A stretch of DNA of 64,000 nucleotides from Sphingobium trunci (GCF_022664535.1 NZ_JAKUJY010000002.1:1-64000); one strand, 5' to 3'. Shown: positions 35,233-48,367, counted from the stretch's first letter. Numbers and translations are program-made. The notes: generated by a model not told the origin, from the letters alone.

Positions 35233-35570
35233 GATCCCCCCGAATCATTTCCATGCGTCAAAATATGACTGGCGTGCCGTGGGCAAAGGCGAGCAAGCCC
35301 GACGAACGCCGCTCCAGTCTGAAACCTGGCAAAAAATGATGCAACAGCAAAAAGATAGAGCATTTTCGAAGCAGGCGGCATCGCCTGCTGGCTCGGAAAA
35401 TGCGGAAAACCAAGGACAAGTGGAGCATGATCCGATTCAGCTTGATCGGATCATGCTAGAGCAAAATTCCTGCGCCTCATTCAGCGCAGCCTGCTCCATC
35501 CCATCCGGAGGACAAGCGAGGGAGGAAGGAACTGTTCCTGCCCCGTTTACAAGCGCAACTGATTCCCGTC
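35233..35570. other. Intergenic region between alaS and the HExxH protein
   Basis: 338 bases on the downstream side of alaS (minus strand) and upstream of the HExxH gene. It contains the palindrome at 35424-35457 and otherwise no supported gene. The frame at 35189-35602 is not credible. Confidence 0.55.
35424..35457. repeat. Palindromic intergenic element
   Basis: AGCATGATCCGAT (35424-35436) and ATCGGATCATGCT (35445-35457) are perfect 13-base inverted arms around eight bases. The core resembles the abundant alphaproteobacterial palindromes containing GCATGATCCGA. Confidence 0.75.
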
Positions 35571-38249
<2,679 letters not shown>

Positions 38250-38312
38250 GGGGGCGATTTAGTGGGAAGCGTCCCGGCGCACAAGCGGGGCTTTTCGTCG
38301 TTTATCCCAATA

Positions 38313-39572
38313 TCAGTCGATGGGATTGTCGATTGAGACGGGAGGCCGGGAAAACCAGACCGGTCCGGTGTCGGTCATGTGGAAGCAATCTTCGAGACGA
38401 ATACCCATGACGCCCGGCAGGTAGAGGCCGGGCTCGTTGGAGAAGCACATGCCGGGAGCAAGGGGTGTTCCCTCGCCATGGACGAGGTTGACCGGCTCAT
38501 GGCCCTCCATGCCGATGCCGTGGCCGGTGCGGTGGGAAAGGCCCGGCAACCGGTAGCCGGGACCATAGCCGCGCTTTTCATAATAAGCGCGGACGGCATC
38601 GTCGACCGACCCGGCAGGCGTGCCGATGCTGGCGGCGGCAAAGGCGATCTTCTGGCCCTGCGCGACCTCGTTCCAGACCTTGCGCTGCTGGGCCGTGGGG
38701 CTGGCGGCGTGGACGAAAGTGCGGCTGATGTCGGATTGATAATCCTCGACCGTGCAGCCGCAATCCATGAGGACGACTTCACCGGGAGTGACTGCCTGCG
38801 GCTTGCCGCTGCCATGGGGATAGGCCGCCGCCTCGCCGAGCAGGATGAGGTTGAATTCGGTCCTGCCGCCCAGCGCCGTGGTGGCGGCGTCCATCAGCGC
38901 GGCGATGTCCTGCCGCGCCATGCCTCTCTGGATGCGCGGATAGGTCCAGCGATAGGCGGCGAGCGTGACCTCCGCCGCCTTCTGCATCAGGGCGATTTCC
39001 GCGGGCGTCTTGCGCATGCGGAGCGACCGGGTGACGGGATCGCGCACGATCCGGGCATCGGGAAGCGCCGATTGCAGGCCGTCGACCGCGAAATAGCGGA
39101 CGCTTTCCTCCATGCCGATGCGGGACGTGGCGAGGCCCCTTTCCTTGAGCCAGTCGGCGATGACGGCATAGGGGCTTTCATGTTCCTGCCAGACGCGGAT
39201 TTCGGCGTCGATGCCGAGAGACTCCTCCACCGAAGGGCGCTCGAAAAAGGGGCAGACGATGATGGGGGCACCCTCGGCCGGGACGATGGCGGCGGTCAGG
39301 CGCTCGCTTCGCCACCAGCGGACGCCGCTATAATAGATGAGGCTGGCGCCCGGTTCGATCATCAGCGCGCCGATATTCTGCGCGCGCATCGCTTGCTGGG
39401 CGCGGGCAAGGCGCTGGGCGCGCTCCTCGCGGCCGATGGGGATCACGTCGCCGGTGATCGGCTTCAGCGACTCGGCGGCGCGTTCCTGCGCGAAAAGGCG
39501 CGGACTGGCGAGGAGCAGGCCGGTGAGGGCGGCCCCGTTCCGAAGAAACCGGCGGCGGGGGAGAAGAGACAT
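38313..39572 (-). CDS. Exported Xaa-Pro peptidase family (M24B) protein
   Basis: 419 residues. The N-terminus has a twin-arginine signal (RRRFLRNGAALTGLLLA). The creatinase-type N-domain covers about 50-190 and the pita-bread catalytic domain 195-400. Metal ligands appear as MDCGCTVEDYQSDISRTF (two Asp), TGHGIGMEGHE (His), NEPGLYLPG (Glu) and GIRLEDCF (Glu). Aminopeptidases of this type remove residues ahead of proline; the Tat signal implies folded export to the periplasm. Confidence 0.85.
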   Translation of the reverse strand: MSLLPRRRFLRNGAALTGLLLASPRLFAQERAAESLKPITGDVIPIGREERAQRLARAQQAMRAQNIGALMIEPGASLIYYSGVRWWRSERLTAAIVPAEGAPIIVCPFFERPSVEESLGIDAEIRVWQEHESPYAVIADWLKERGLATSRIGMEESVRYFAVDGLQSALPDARIVRDPVTRSLRMRKTPAEIALMQKAAEVTLAAYRWTYPRIQRGMARQDIAALMDAATTALGGRTEFNLILLGEAAAYPHGSGKPQAVTPGEVVLMDCGCTVEDYQSDISRTFVHAASPTAQQRKVWNEVAQGQKIAFAAASIGTPAGSVDDAVRAYYEKRGYGPGYRLPGLSHRTGHGIGMEGHEPVNLVHGEGTPLAPGMCFSNEPGLYLPGVMGIRLEDCFHMTDTGPVWFSRPPVSIDNPID

Positions 39573-39608
39573 GGCGCTCTGGTGCCCCTTCCCTCCCGCC
39601 TTGGCAAG

Positions 39609-41702
39609 TCAGGCGAGCGCCTTGGCCAGCGCGCGATATTTGTGGAGCAGCGGCTCGGTATAGCCGTTGGGCTGGGCGACGCCTTCGAAGACGAGGGCGC
39701 GGGCGGCCTGCCAGGCGAGGCTTTCCGGATGGCCGCTCATGGGCCGGTAGAGCGGATCGCCCGCATTCTGGGCATCGACCTTGGCGGCCATGCGGGTGAA
39801 GGCGGCGTCGACCTGTTCGGACGTGCAGACGCCGTGGAGCAGCCAGTTCGCCATATGCTGCGAGGAGATGCGCAGCGTGGCGCGGTCCTCCATCAGGCCG
39901 ATGTCGTGGATGTCGGGAACCTTCGAGCAGCCGACGCCCTGATCGATCCAGCGGACGACATAGCCGAGGATGCCCTGGGCGTTATTGTCCAGTTCCTGCG
40001 CGATCTCCTCTTCCGACCAGTTGTGCCCTTTCGCGACCGGGATGGTCAGCAGGCGATCGAGCGGGGCGATGGCCTCGGCCTTGCGCTCGGCCTGGCGGGC
40101 GAAGACGTCGATGCGGTGATAGTGAGTCGCGTGCAGCGTCGCCGCCGTGGGGGACGGAACCCAGGCGGTGTTGGCGCCGCTGTTCGGATGGCCGGCCTTC
40201 TGATCGAGCATGTCGGCCATGCGATCCGGCGCGGCCCACATGCCCTTACCGATCTGGGCGCGGCCGGACAGGCCGCAGGCGAGGCCGATCTGGACGTTGC
40301 GGTCTTCATAGGCGGCGATCCAGTCGCTGCTCTTCATCTCGCTCTTGCGGATCATGGGTCCGGCGCGCATCGATGTGTGCATCTCATCACCCGTGCGGTC
40401 GAGGAAGCCGGTGTTGATGAAGACGATGCGGTCGCGGACGGCTTCGATACAGGCGGCGAGGTTCGCGGAGGTGCGGCGCTCCTCGTCCATGACGCCGACC
40501 TTCAGCGTGTGGCGGGCGAGGCCCAGCATATCCTCGATCGCGTCGAACAGGCGGTTGGTGAAGGCGACTTCCTCGGGACCGTGCATCTTGGGCTTGACGA
40601 TATAGACGCTGCCGGTGCGGCTATTGCCGCCGTCCCGCTGGAGGTCGTGCATGGCTATAAGGCTGGTGACGATGCCGTCCAATATGCCTTCGGGCGCTTC
40701 CGCGCCGTTGGGTAGCCGGATCGCGGGCGTCGTCATCAGATGGCCGACATTGCGGACGAAGAGCAGGCTGCGGCCCGGCAGGGTGAAGCGGCTGCTGTCG
40801 GGCGCGATGTAGCTGCGGTCCGGGTTGAGGGCGCGGGTCATCATGGCGCCGTTCTTCTCGAACCTGTCGCTGAGGTCGCCCCGCATCAGGCCGAGCCAGT
40901 TGGCGTAGGCGGCAACCTTGTCCTCGGCATCGACGGCGGCGACCGAATCTTCGAGGTCGCAGATGGTGGTGAGCGCCGATTCGAGGATGACGTCGGCTAT
41001 GCCTGCCGGGTCGTCCCTGCCGATGGGGTGGGCGCGGTCGAAGACGATTTCGATGTGCAGGCCATTGTGGCGGAAGAGGCGCCCCTTCTCGCTCCGGCCA
41101 CGATATTGGGCCGGGTCGGCAAGCTGGATGTCGTCGCTGGCGAGGTCCGCCCATGAACCATTGGCGAGCGGGACGGCTTTATCGAGGAAGGATTTGGCCC
41201 AGGCGATGACCTGCGCGCCGCGCCGGGGGTCGTACCCCCTGCCCTCCGCCGTGCCGGGAATGGCGTCGGTGCCGTAGAGCGCGTCATAGAGGCTGCCCCA
41301 GCGCGCATTGGCCGCGTTCAGCAGGAAGCGGGCGTTGAGGATCGGGACGACCAGTTGCGGTCCGGCGAGGCGGGCGACTTCGTCATCGACATTCTCGCTG
41401 CCGATCTGGAAGGGCGCGGGTTCGGGGACGAGATAGCCGATATCCTCCAGGAAATGGCGCAGTGCGGGGGTGTCGATCGGCTGGCCCGCCCGGTCGCCAT
41501 AATAGGTGTCGATCCGCGCCTGAAGATCGTCGCGCCGGGCGAGCAGCGCCGCGTTTTCCGGGGCGAAGCGCGCGAAGATCGCGGCGGTGCCCTGCCAGAA
41601 ACGGCCGGCGTCGATGCCCGTGCCGGGGAGCGCGCGCTCCTCGATGAAAGTGGCGAGTGGCTGCGCGACCTGGAGGCCTGCGCGGTCGGTCATGCTGGTC
41701 AT
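39609..41702 (-). CDS. glcB: Malate synthase G
   Basis: 697 residues from ATG 41702, which has AAAGGAGAG eight bases upstream; the longer frame at 41729 lacks this. Features include [64 protein letters not shown] and [16 protein letters not shown], all typical of the isoform G. It condenses glyoxylate and acetyl-CoA to malate. It is divergent from a LysR gene, which may control it, and that is followed by maeB, another malate enzyme. Confidence 0.96.
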   Translation of the reverse strand: MTSMTDRAGLQVAQPLATFIEERALPGTGIDAGRFWQGTAAIFARFAPENAALLARRDDLQARIDTYYGDRAGQPIDTPALRHFLEDIGYLVPEPAPFQIGSENVDDEVARLAGPQLVVPILNARFLLNAANARWGSLYDALYGTDAIPGTAEGRGYDPRRGAQVIAWAKSFLDKAVPLANGSWADLASDDIQLADPAQYRGRSEKGRLFRHNGLHIEIVFDRAHPIGRDDPAGIADVILESALTTICDLEDSVAAVDAEDKVAAYANWLGLMRGDLSDRFEKNGAMMTRALNPDRSYIAPDSSRFTLPGRSLLFVRNVGHLMTTPAIRLPNGAEAPEGILDGIVTSLIAMHDLQRDGGNSRTGSVYIVKPKMHGPEEVAFTNRLFDAIEDMLGLARHTLKVGVMDEERRTSANLAACIEAVRDRIVFINTGFLDRTGDEMHTSMRAGPMIRKSEMKSSDWIAAYEDRNVQIGLACGLSGRAQIGKGMWAAPDRMADMLDQKAGHPNSGANTAWVPSPTAATLHATHYHRIDVFARQAERKAEAIAPLDRLLTIPVAKGHNWSEEEIAQELDNNAQGILGYVVRWIDQGVGCSKVPDIHDIGLMEDRATLRISSQHMANWLLHGVCTSEQVDAAFTRMAAKVDAQNAGDPLYRPMSGHPESLAWQAARALVFEGVAQPNGYTEPLLHKYRALAKALA

Positions 41703-41794
41703 GGGTGGCTCTCCTTTGCGAAGCACCATAGACGGAACGCATTATGCCGTGTAGACGCCATTATTCAAATTCAGTTTTTCCTCTGGTGAAATGA

Positions 41795-42718
41795 ATGATG
41801 GACCCCGACTATGACCTGTTCGCGACCATCGTCGATGAAGGCGGCATGGCGGCGGCGGGTCGACGGCTGAACATTTCCCCCGCCATGGTGTCGAAGCGGC
41901 TGGTCCGGCTGGAGGAGCGGCTGGGCACCCGGCTCATTCACCGGACGACCCGGCGGCTGGCGCTGACCCCGGCCGGCGAACGGCTTCACGAGGATCTGCG
42001 CGAGATCATCGCCGCGCTGAACGAGGCGGAACGGCGCGTGTCCGGCGCATCGGTGGAGGCTTCGGGTACGCTCCGGGTCACGGCGCCGACTTCCTTCGGG
42101 CGCATGCATGTCGCGCCCTGGCTGGAGCGGTTCCTCGACGCCCATCCCAAGGTGCGGATGCGCATCGACCTGTCCGATGATTATGCCGACCTGCTGGCGA
42201 CGCGGGCCGACCTGGCCATCCGCATCACTGCCGATCCGGGGCCCGGCCTGACGGCGCACCGGCTGGCGACCAACCAGCGCGTCCTGTGCGCCGCCCCGGC
42301 CTATCTGGACCGGTTCGGAACGCCGCAAAGCATAGCCGATCTCCGCCACCATCGCCTGCTCGCCGCCGACCGGCAATTGCCCTGGCGCCTCAGCGGACCC
42401 AAGGGCCCGATCATGGTGGAGGGCGTCAGCCATGTCCGCACCAACAGCAGCGAAATGGTGCGCGAGTTGGCGCTGGCGGGCGCGGGCATCGCGCTGCGGT
42501 CGCTCTGGGACGTCAGCGATGCGCTCGATCGCGGCGACATAAGACAGATCATGCCGGATCATGAGGGGTCGGCGGATGTCGGTCTTTATGCCGTGCACCT
42601 GCCGCAGAATAATCCGCCGCTCGCCATCACCGCCTTCGTCGATTTCCTCATCCAGCTCTACGCCCCCAGCCCGCCCTGGGAGCGCTCCACCATTGCTCCA
42701 CCTCAAAAGCAGCTTTAA
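41795..42718 (+). CDS. LysR family transcriptional regulator
   Basis: 307 residues. The N-terminal helix-turn-helix is DLFATIVDEGGMAAAGRRLNISPAMVSKRLVRLEERLGTRL in the usual place (only key segments cited: GGMAAAGRRLNISPAMVSKR). The effector domain covers about 90-300 with GTLRVTAPTSFGRMHVAPWL and DLAIRITADPG. The subgroup resembles DsdC/CrgA-type regulators of divergent genes. It faces glcB across 92 bases and precedes maeB by 10 bases, so malate or glyoxylate metabolism is the best guess for its targets. Confidence 0.9.
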   Translation: MMDPDYDLFATIVDEGGMAAAGRRLNISPAMVSKRLVRLEERLGTRLIHRTTRRLALTPAGERLHEDLREIIAALNEAERRVSGASVEASGTLRVTAPTSFGRMHVAPWLERFLDAHPKVRMRIDLSDDYADLLATRADLAIRITADPGPGLTAHRLATNQRVLCAAPAYLDRFGTPQSIADLRHHRLLAADRQLPWRLSGPKGPIMVEGVSHVRTNSSEMVRELALAGAGIALRSLWDVSDALDRGDIRQIMPDHEGSADVGLYAVHLPQNNPPLAITAFVDFLIQLYAPSPPWERSTIAPPQKQL

Positions 42719-42728
42719 GGCCCGATCC

Positions 42729-44996
42729 ATGGACGAAAACACCCGCCGCGCCGCCCTAGACTATCACCGCTATCCCCAGCCCGGAAAGCTGCGGATCGAA
42801 CCGACCAAGCGCATGGTCAACCAGCGCGACCTGGCGCTGGCCTATTCGCCCGGCGTCGCCGCGCCCTGCGTCGACATCGCCGAAGATCCCGAAAAGGCGA
42901 TGGACTATACCGCGCGCGGCAATCTGGTCGCGGTGATCTCCAACGGGACGGCGGTATTGGGGCTGGGGTCGATCGGGGCGCTGGCGTCGAAGCCGGTGAT
43001 GGAGGGCAAGGCCGTCCTCTTCAAGAAATTCGCGGATATCGACGTGTTCGATATCGAGGTCGACACCACCGACCCGGAAAAATTCATCGAGGCCGTCGCC
43101 CTGCTGGAGCCGACCTTCGGCGGCATCAACCTGGAGGATATCAAGGCGCCGGAATGTTTCGCCATCGAGGCGGAACTGAAGAAGCGGATGAATATCCCGG
43201 TCTTCCACGACGACCAGCATGGCACCGCCATCGTCGTCGCCGCCGCCGTGCGCAACGCGCTGGTGCTGCAGGGCAAGACGCTGGCCGATGCGAAGCTCGT
43301 CACCTCCGGCGCGGGCGCGGCTGCGCTGGCCTGCGTCGATCTGCTGGTGTCCATGGGCCTGCCGATCGAAAACGTCACCCTGACCGACAAGGATGGCGTC
43401 ATCCACGCGGAACGCGAGGGCATGTTGCCGAACATGGCCCGCTATGCCCGCACCACCAATGCGCGGACCCTGCCCGACGTGTTGCCGGGCGCAAACCTGT
43501 TTCTCGGCCTGTCGGCGCCGGGCGTGCTGAAGCCGGAATGGCTGCCGCTGATGGCGCCCAATCCGCTGATCTTCGCGCTCGCCAATCCGGAGCCGGAAAT
43601 CCGTCCGGAGGTGGCGCGCGAGGCCCGGCCGGACGCCATCATCGCCACCGGCCGGTCGGACTATCCCAATCAGGTCAACAACGTCCTCTGCTTCCCCTAT
43701 ATCTTCCGGGGCGCGCTGGACGCACGGGCGACCGAGATCAACGAGGCGATGAAGGCCGCCGCCGCCGACGCCATCGCCAGCCTGGCCCGCATGCCCGCCC
43801 ATGACAGCGTGGCGCAGGCCTATGGCGGGCGCAAGCTGGCGTTCGGGCCGGACTATATCATCCCCACCCCCTTCGACCCGCGCCTGATCGCGGAGATCGC
43901 GACCGCCGTCGCCAGGGCGGCGATGGACAGCGGCGTCGCCAAGCGGCAACTCGATCTGGACGCCTACAAGCGGCAATTGACCCAGCAGAGCACGCGCTCA
44001 TCCCAACTGATGCTGCCGGTGTTCCAGGCGACGCGCGGCGTGCAGCGGCGCATCGCCTATGGCGAGGGCGAGGACGACCGCGTGCTGCGCGCCATTCAGG
44101 ATGCGCTGGCGGAAGGCATTGCCCGGCCGGTGATCGTCGCGCGGCGCCGCATCCTGAACGAAAAGCTGCCCAGCCTGGGGCTGCGGTTCGACCTGGATCG
44201 CGACGTGGAAGTGGTCGATCCCGAAACCGACCATCTGCTGATGGGCGAACTGGTCGAGGCCTATCGCGCGGTCGCTGCACGCCGGGGCGTCTCTTCGGCC
44301 GAAGTGGTCCGCCATGTCTATCGCCGTCCCAGCGTCACCGCCGCCATGCTGCTGCGAACCGGGCGGGTCGATGCCGCGCTGGTCGGCGGCAACAGCGACT
44401 ATTGGGGCGAGGTAGAACATGTTCTGCGCGTCATCGACCGCGCGCCGGAGCATAGCCGCGTCTATGCGCTGTCGGGCCTGATCCTCGACGCGGGCGCGCT
44501 GTTCATCACCGACACCCATATGGTGCCGGACCCGACGCCCGAGCAGATCGCCGAAATGGCCGTGCTGGGCGCCACGGAACTGCGGCATTTCGGGTTGACG
44601 CCGCGCGTGGCGCTGCTGTCCCACTCCAATTTCGGGGCGTCGCACTCCCCCAGCGCGCGCAAGATGCGGGAGGCGTTCAAGCTGGTGAAGAAGGCGGCGC
44701 CGGACCTGATGGTCGATGGCGAAATGCATGCCGACGCGGCCCTCAGCCAGGGCCTGCGTGAACGGCTGATCCCGGATTCGCGGTTCGAAGGCTCGGCCAA
44801 TCTGCTCGTCATGCCCAATCTGGACGCGGCGAACATCACGCTGACGGCGCTTTCCGCCTCCTCCAGCTCGCCGACCGTGGGACCGATGCTGATGGGCCTT
44901 GCGCAGCCCATCCATGTTCTGACCCCCGGCGTAACGGCGCGCGGCATCCTGAACCTGACCGCGATCGCCGCCGCCGAAGCGGAGCGGGAGCGCTGA
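42729..44996 (+). CDS. maeB: NADP-dependent malic enzyme, MaeB type with phosphotransacetylase-like domain
   Basis: 755 residues from ATG 42729, with TTTAAGG upstream. Malic enzyme part, about 1-425: [48 protein letters not shown] and the NAD-binding [21 protein letters not shown]-terminal part, about 430-755: a phosphotransacetylase-like domain ([40 protein letters not shown]) that regulates activity through acetyl-CoA in the family. It decarboxylates malate to pyruvate and yields NADPH. Confidence 0.95.
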   Translation: MDENTRRAALDYHRYPQPGKLRIEPTKRMVNQRDLALAYSPGVAAPCVDIAEDPEKAMDYTARGNLVAVISNGTAVLGLGSIGALASKPVMEGKAVLFKKFADIDVFDIEVDTTDPEKFIEAVALLEPTFGGINLEDIKAPECFAIEAELKKRMNIPVFHDDQHGTAIVVAAAVRNALVLQGKTLADAKLVTSGAGAAALACVDLLVSMGLPIENVTLTDKDGVIHAEREGMLPNMARYARTTNARTLPDVLPGANLFLGLSAPGVLKPEWLPLMAPNPLIFALANPEPEIRPEVAREARPDAIIATGRSDYPNQVNNVLCFPYIFRGALDARATEINEAMKAAAADAIASLARMPAHDSVAQAYGGRKLAFGPDYIIPTPFDPRLIAEIATAVARAAMDSGVAKRQLDLDAYKRQLTQQSTRSSQLMLPVFQATRGVQRRIAYGEGEDDRVLRAIQDALAEGIARPVIVARRRILNEKLPSLGLRFDLDRDVEVVDPETDHLLMGELVEAYRAVAARRGVSSAEVVRHVYRRPSVTAAMLLRTGRVDAALVGGNSDYWGEVEHVLRVIDRAPEHSRVYALSGLILDAGALFITDTHMVPDPTPEQIAEMAVLGATELRHFGLTPRVALLSHSNFGASHSPSARKMREAFKLVKKAAPDLMVDGEMHADAALSQGLRERLIPDSRFEGSANLLVMPNLDAANITLTALSASSSSPTVGPMLMGLAQPIHVLTPGVTARGILNLTAIAAAEAERER

Positions 44997-45010
44997 ACCT
45001 TAACCTTTTT

Positions 45011-45054
45011 CTGCCATGAGCCGCCCAAAGGAGGCTAAGGGCGGTTCATGGCAG
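45011..45054 (+). promoter_or_regulatory. Long hairpin sequestering the start codon of the L,D-transpeptidase
   Basis: Bases 45011-45026 pair with 45039-45054 in a 16-pair stem with one G-T wobble. The 12-base loop (45027-45038) displays AAAGGAGG. The ATG at 45048-45050 lies inside the 3' arm. No T-run follows on either strand, so it does not look like an intrinsic terminator. Confidence 0.7.
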
Positions 45055-45719
45055 GACGGGTTTCGACAGGGGTGAAGCTGGCAATCGGCGGCGGCGCGGC
45101 GGCGGTGCTGCTGTTGCTGGGCCTGTCCATCGGCCGCGGACATGATCTGGAAAGGGCAGAACCTGCCGCAGCCCCCAAGGCACCGGTTGCGACGAAGCCG
45201 GTCACGCCCGTGGAACGCACCCGCGCCCAGCCCGTGGCGGTCGACCCCCAGGCGCTGATGGTCAAGCGGGTACTCCCCATAGAAGGGCCTTTCCGCCACG
45301 GCGATTATGTCTGGGACGAAAGCGGCGCACCCGCAGCCGGGCGGGTCATCATCACCGTCGACCTCAAGGCGCAGACCCTGTCGGTCTTCCGCGCGGGTTA
45401 TGAGATCGGGTCGGCGGTCATCATCTACGGCGCGGACGACAAGCCCAGTCCGATCGGCGCCTTCCCGATCACGCAGAAGGATGCGGACCATCACAGCCGC
45501 ACCTACAATAACGCGCCCATGCCCTATACGCTGCGGCTGACCAGCGACGGCGTGGCGATCCACGGCAGCGACGTCCAATGGGGCAATGCGACCCATGGCT
45601 GCATCGGCGTGCCCAAGCCGTTCGCGAAAAAACTGTTCGGCGTCGCCAGCCTTGGCGACCTGGTCGTCATCACCAATGGCAGGATGCTGGACACCAGCCA
45701 TGCGAAGCCCGCCGCCTGA
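45048..45719 (+). CDS. L,D-transpeptidase (YkuD) family protein
   Basis: 223 residues. A single hydrophobic anchor lies at about 9-27 (VKLAIGGGAAAVLLLLGLSIG), followed by a Pro/Ala linker. The catalytic domain from about 95 ends with the YkuD motif: IHGSDVQWGNATHGCIGVP, with the catalytic Cys in HGC. The domain makes 3-3 peptidoglycan cross-links or anchors proteins. If translation starts at GTG 45072 instead of ATG 45048, the anchor still remains. The ribosome binding region is inside a long hairpin. Confidence 0.85.
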   Translation: MAGRVSTGVKLAIGGGAAAVLLLLGLSIGRGHDLERAEPAAAPKAPVATKPVTPVERTRAQPVAVDPQALMVKRVLPIEGPFRHGDYVWDESGAPAAGRVIITVDLKAQTLSVFRAGYEIGSAVIIYGADDKPSPIGAFPITQKDADHHSRTYNNAPMPYTLRLTSDGVAIHGSDVQWGNATHGCIGVPKPFAKKLFGVASLGDLVVITNGRMLDTSHAKPAA

Positions 45720-45795
45720 GTTGCGCACGGGATCGACGCACCTGCAATAAAGTCATGCAGTCCGTGGCTTGATTTTCCCGGTTAACGCTATCATG

Positions 45796-45817
45796 TGCGA
45801 TCATCATTCCTATCGCA
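45796..45817. promoter_or_regulatory. Inverted repeat upstream of the MFS gene
   Basis: TGCGAT (45796-45801) and ATCGCA (45812-45817) are separated by ten bases, 19 bases before the start codon. This could be an operator for a TetR- or MarR-type repressor, but no such gene is adjacent. Confidence 0.3.
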
Positions 45818-45836
45818 TTGCAACATGGAGCAGCCG

Positions 45837-47033
45837 ATGGCGCAGGCCAGCCGTGCGGTTCACCCCGCTCTTGTCATTCTGGCGCTCGCAATGGGCGCCT
45901 TCGCCATTGGAACGACCGAATTTGCGGCGATGAGCCTGCTGCCCTTCTTCGCCAGCGACCTGCGCATCAGCGAGCCGATGGCGGGCCATGCGATCAGCGC
46001 CTATGCGCTGGGCGTCGTGGTGGGCGCGCCGGTCATCGCCGTGCTGGGCGCGCGGCTGCCCCGGCGGACGCTGCTGATCGGGCTGATGGCGCTGTTTGCT
46101 CTGGGCAATGGCCTCAGCGCCCTGTCACCCGATTATGCGACCTTGCTGCTGTTCCGCTTCCTGAGCGGGCTGCCCCATGGCGCCTATTTCGGCGTGGCGG
46201 CACTGGTGGCGGCGTCGCTGGTGCCGAGCGACCGGCGCGCGCTGGCGGTGGCGCGGGTCATGACCGGCCTGACCGTCGCGACCGTGATCGGCGTACCGGT
46301 GGCGAACTGGACGGGACAGGCGCTGGGGTGGCGCTGGGGCTTCGGCATCGTCGCGCTGCTGGCGGTGATCACGATGACGCTGGTGGCGCTCCATGCGCCG
46401 CGCGATGCCGGCGACCCGCAGGCCAGCCCGATGCGGGAACTGGGGGCGTTCCGGGAACCGCAGGTGCTGCTGACCCTGCTGACCGGCGCGATCGGCTTTG
46501 GCGGGCTGTTCGCCGTCTACACCTATGTCGCCTCGACCATGCTTACCGTGACCCATGTGTCGGAAAGGCTGGTGCCGGTGGTGCTGGCGATCTTCGGCGC
46601 GGGGCTGACCATCGGCAATCTGGTCGCCGCCTGGGCGGCCGACCGGGCGCAGAGCCGCACCGCGATCCTGGTGCTGCTGTGGAGCGCCGGGTCGCTGGCG
46701 CTGTTCCCGCTGATGGCGGGGAATATCTGGAGCCTGTCGCTGGTGATCTTCCTGATCGGCTGCGGCGGCGGGCTGGGCAGCGTGCTCCAGACGCGGTTGA
46801 TGGACGTGGCCGGCGACGCGCAGACGCTGGCGGCGGCGGCGCACCATGCTGCCTTCAACCTTGCCAATGCGCTGGGGCCGTGGCTGGGCGGCATGGCGAT
46901 CGCGGCAGGCTATGGCCTGACCTCGACCGGGTGGATCGGGGCGGGCCTGGCACTGGGCGGCCTGGCCATCTTCCTGTTCACCCTGCATCAGCATCAGCGC
47001 GCGATGCGGCTGGCGGCCGTCGCCTGCGAGTGA
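45837..47033 (+). CDS. MFS transporter, AraJ/DHA1-like efflux protein
   Basis: 398 residues with 12 hydrophobic segments from ATG 45837, with GGAG six bases upstream. AIGTTEFAAMSLLPFFASDL in helix 1 and GVVVGAPVIAVLGARLPRRTLLIGLM (helices 2-3, with the family's GxLaDrxGrr-like loop as LPRRTLL) match sugar-efflux and drug-efflux DHA1 members. The substrate cannot be read. It stands as a single gene. Confidence 0.88.
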   Translation: MAQASRAVHPALVILALAMGAFAIGTTEFAAMSLLPFFASDLRISEPMAGHAISAYALGVVVGAPVIAVLGARLPRRTLLIGLMALFALGNGLSALSPDYATLLLFRFLSGLPHGAYFGVAALVAASLVPSDRRALAVARVMTGLTVATVIGVPVANWTGQALGWRWGFGIVALLAVITMTLVALHAPRDAGDPQASPMRELGAFREPQVLLTLLTGAIGFGGLFAVYTYVASTMLTVTHVSERLVPVVLAIFGAGLTIGNLVAAWAADRAQSRTAILVLLWSAGSLALFPLMAGNIWSLSLVIFLIGCGGGLGSVLQTRLMDVAGDAQTLAAAAHHAAFNLANALGPWLGGMAIAAGYGLTSTGWIGAGLALGGLAIFLFTLHQHQRAMRLAAVACE

Positions 47034-47079
47034 CGGATTAAGACTGACGCCTGCCCTCGCCCTCACAGGCTGGGGAAGG

Positions 47080-47613
47080 TCAGTTGGGTTCGCAAAGGGG
47101 TTCACCGGCGCTGTCGCGCGCCTGAAGGGCGGAGGCGACATCGCTGGCGAGGCGCGGGAAGCTGACCCCTTCGAGCGATCCGCGGCCCTTGCAGACCTCC
47201 GCGCATTTCATGTCCACGACGCCGGGCAGCGAGACCTGATCGCCATCATATTGGGCGACGATGATGCAATGATCGCTGCGGGAGAAGCTGAGGATCAGCT
47301 TGTCGCCTGCCCGGCGCGCCGTCCCCCTGCCCTTGCAGCTCTGATCCTCACCGAAACTGGCCTCCAGCGCGAAACGATAGTCGCCATTCCTTGCGGGAAC
47401 GACGCACAGCGCATCGCGGCCCGCTTCATGGATGCGCTGATAGAGGCCGATGGCCGGGGTCTTCGCGGTATCCGCGATCACGCCGGTTTCGATCGCGGCG
47501 CGTTCCAGGCCGGAACTGGTCTGGACGCCGGTTTCGCGCGGTGCCGGCGCCGTGGCGGCTTCGCGCTGGCAGGCGGCAAGCAGGACCAGCGCGGCGAGGC
47601 TAGTCCGCCGCAT
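47080..47613 (-). CDS. Putative lipoprotein of unknown function
   Basis: 177 residues. The N-terminus [16 protein letters not shown] shows a lipobox with Cys15. Mature positions include two cysteine pairs ([30 protein letters not shown]), so disulfides are likely. It overlaps the upstream hisI end by 14 bases, so translation is probably coupled, although no functional link is apparent. Confidence 0.7.
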   Translation of the reverse strand: MRRTSLAALVLLAACQREAATAPAPRETGVQTSSGLERAAIETGVIADTAKTPAIGLYQRIHEAGRDALCVVPARNGDYRFALEASFGEDQSCKGRGTARRAGDKLILSFSRSDHCIIVAQYDGDQVSLPGVVDMKCAEVCKGRGSLEGVSFPRLASDVASALQARDSAGEPLCEPN

Positions 47614-47983
47614 CGACGCCGGTATCGACGGGTATCAGGCCTTGTGCGCCTATGCGGCGGAAGAAGCAGGAAGGGGCGCCGGTGTGGCAGGTAGGGCCAG
47701 CGGGGACGGCCTTCACCCAGACGGCGTCCTGGTCGCAATCGATGCGGATGTCGCGGACCTGCAGCATATGGCCCGACGTCTCCCCCTTCTTCCAGAGCGA
47801 CTGGCGGCTGCGGGACCAGAAATGGGCAAGGCCGGTGTCGATCGTGAGTTTCAGCGCCTGCGCATTCATATGCGCGACCATCAGCACGTCGCCGCTGTCC
47901 ACATCGGTCACCACCGCGGTGATGAGGCCGTCTCGGTCATATTTGGGATTGAGGGTCAGGCCCTTGTCGCGCGCGTCGTCCAT
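47600..47983 (-). CDS. hisI: Phosphoribosyl-AMP cyclohydrolase
   Basis: 127 residues, the monofunctional form. [28 protein letters not shown] contains the substrate-binding region. Zinc and magnesium ligands follow in [15 protein letters not shown] and the cysteines in [14 protein letters not shown]. It opens the purine ring of phosphoribosyl-AMP in histidine synthesis. No other his gene is in the window. Confidence 0.96.
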   Translation of the reverse strand: MDDARDKGLTLNPKYDRDGLITAVVTDVDSGDVLMVAHMNAQALKLTIDTGLAHFWSRSRQSLWKKGETSGHMLQVRDIRIDCDQDAVWVKAVPAGPTCHTGAPSCFFRRIGAQGLIPVDTGVDAAD

Positions 47984-48050
47984 AAGCCGCGCTATAGAGC
48001 GCTCTAGGCTTCATGCGAAGCCCGTTCTTGCCCGAAAGCCTAGGAGAAAA

Positions 48051-48128
48051 TGGGGCGATCGACGGGATCCGAACCCGCGACCTCCGGTACCACAAACCGG
48101 CGCTCTAACCAACTGAGCTACGATCGCC
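48051..48128 (-). tRNA. tRNA-His(GUG)
   Basis: On the minus strand: G at -1 (48128), acceptor GCGATCG with CGATCGC, C73 opposite G-1, anticodon stem-loop CCGGT-TTGTGGT-ACCGG (anticodon GTG), T arm CGGGTTCGGATCCCG, and encoded CCA. The extra 5' G with C73 is the identity element of bacterial tRNA-His. Confidence 0.96.
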
Positions 48129-48156
48129 ACAGGGGCGTTCGCCCCGCGAGAAGGGC

Positions 48157-48185
48157 CACATATGCGGCCCATCCCGCGCCGTCAA
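48157..48185 (-). promoter_or_regulatory. Predicted promoter of tRNA-His
   Basis: On the minus strand TTGACG (48185-48180) and TATGTG (48162-48157) are 17 bases apart, leaving about 22 bases to the tRNA 5' end. Confidence 0.6.
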
Positions 48186-48367
48186 GCGGCCTGAAGCGGA
48201 AAAAGGCATGAGGCCAAAATAAAAAGAAAGGAGCGGGAAGCCATGGCCCCCGCCCCTTTTCCTGCCTTTCGAAATCGGCGCGCGCCATGGGCGGAATTCG
48301 TCACCCTGCTGCTGCGCTCATCTCTCCATGATATTTTCGCCAACCGCGATGCCGGCTTCAAAACGGG

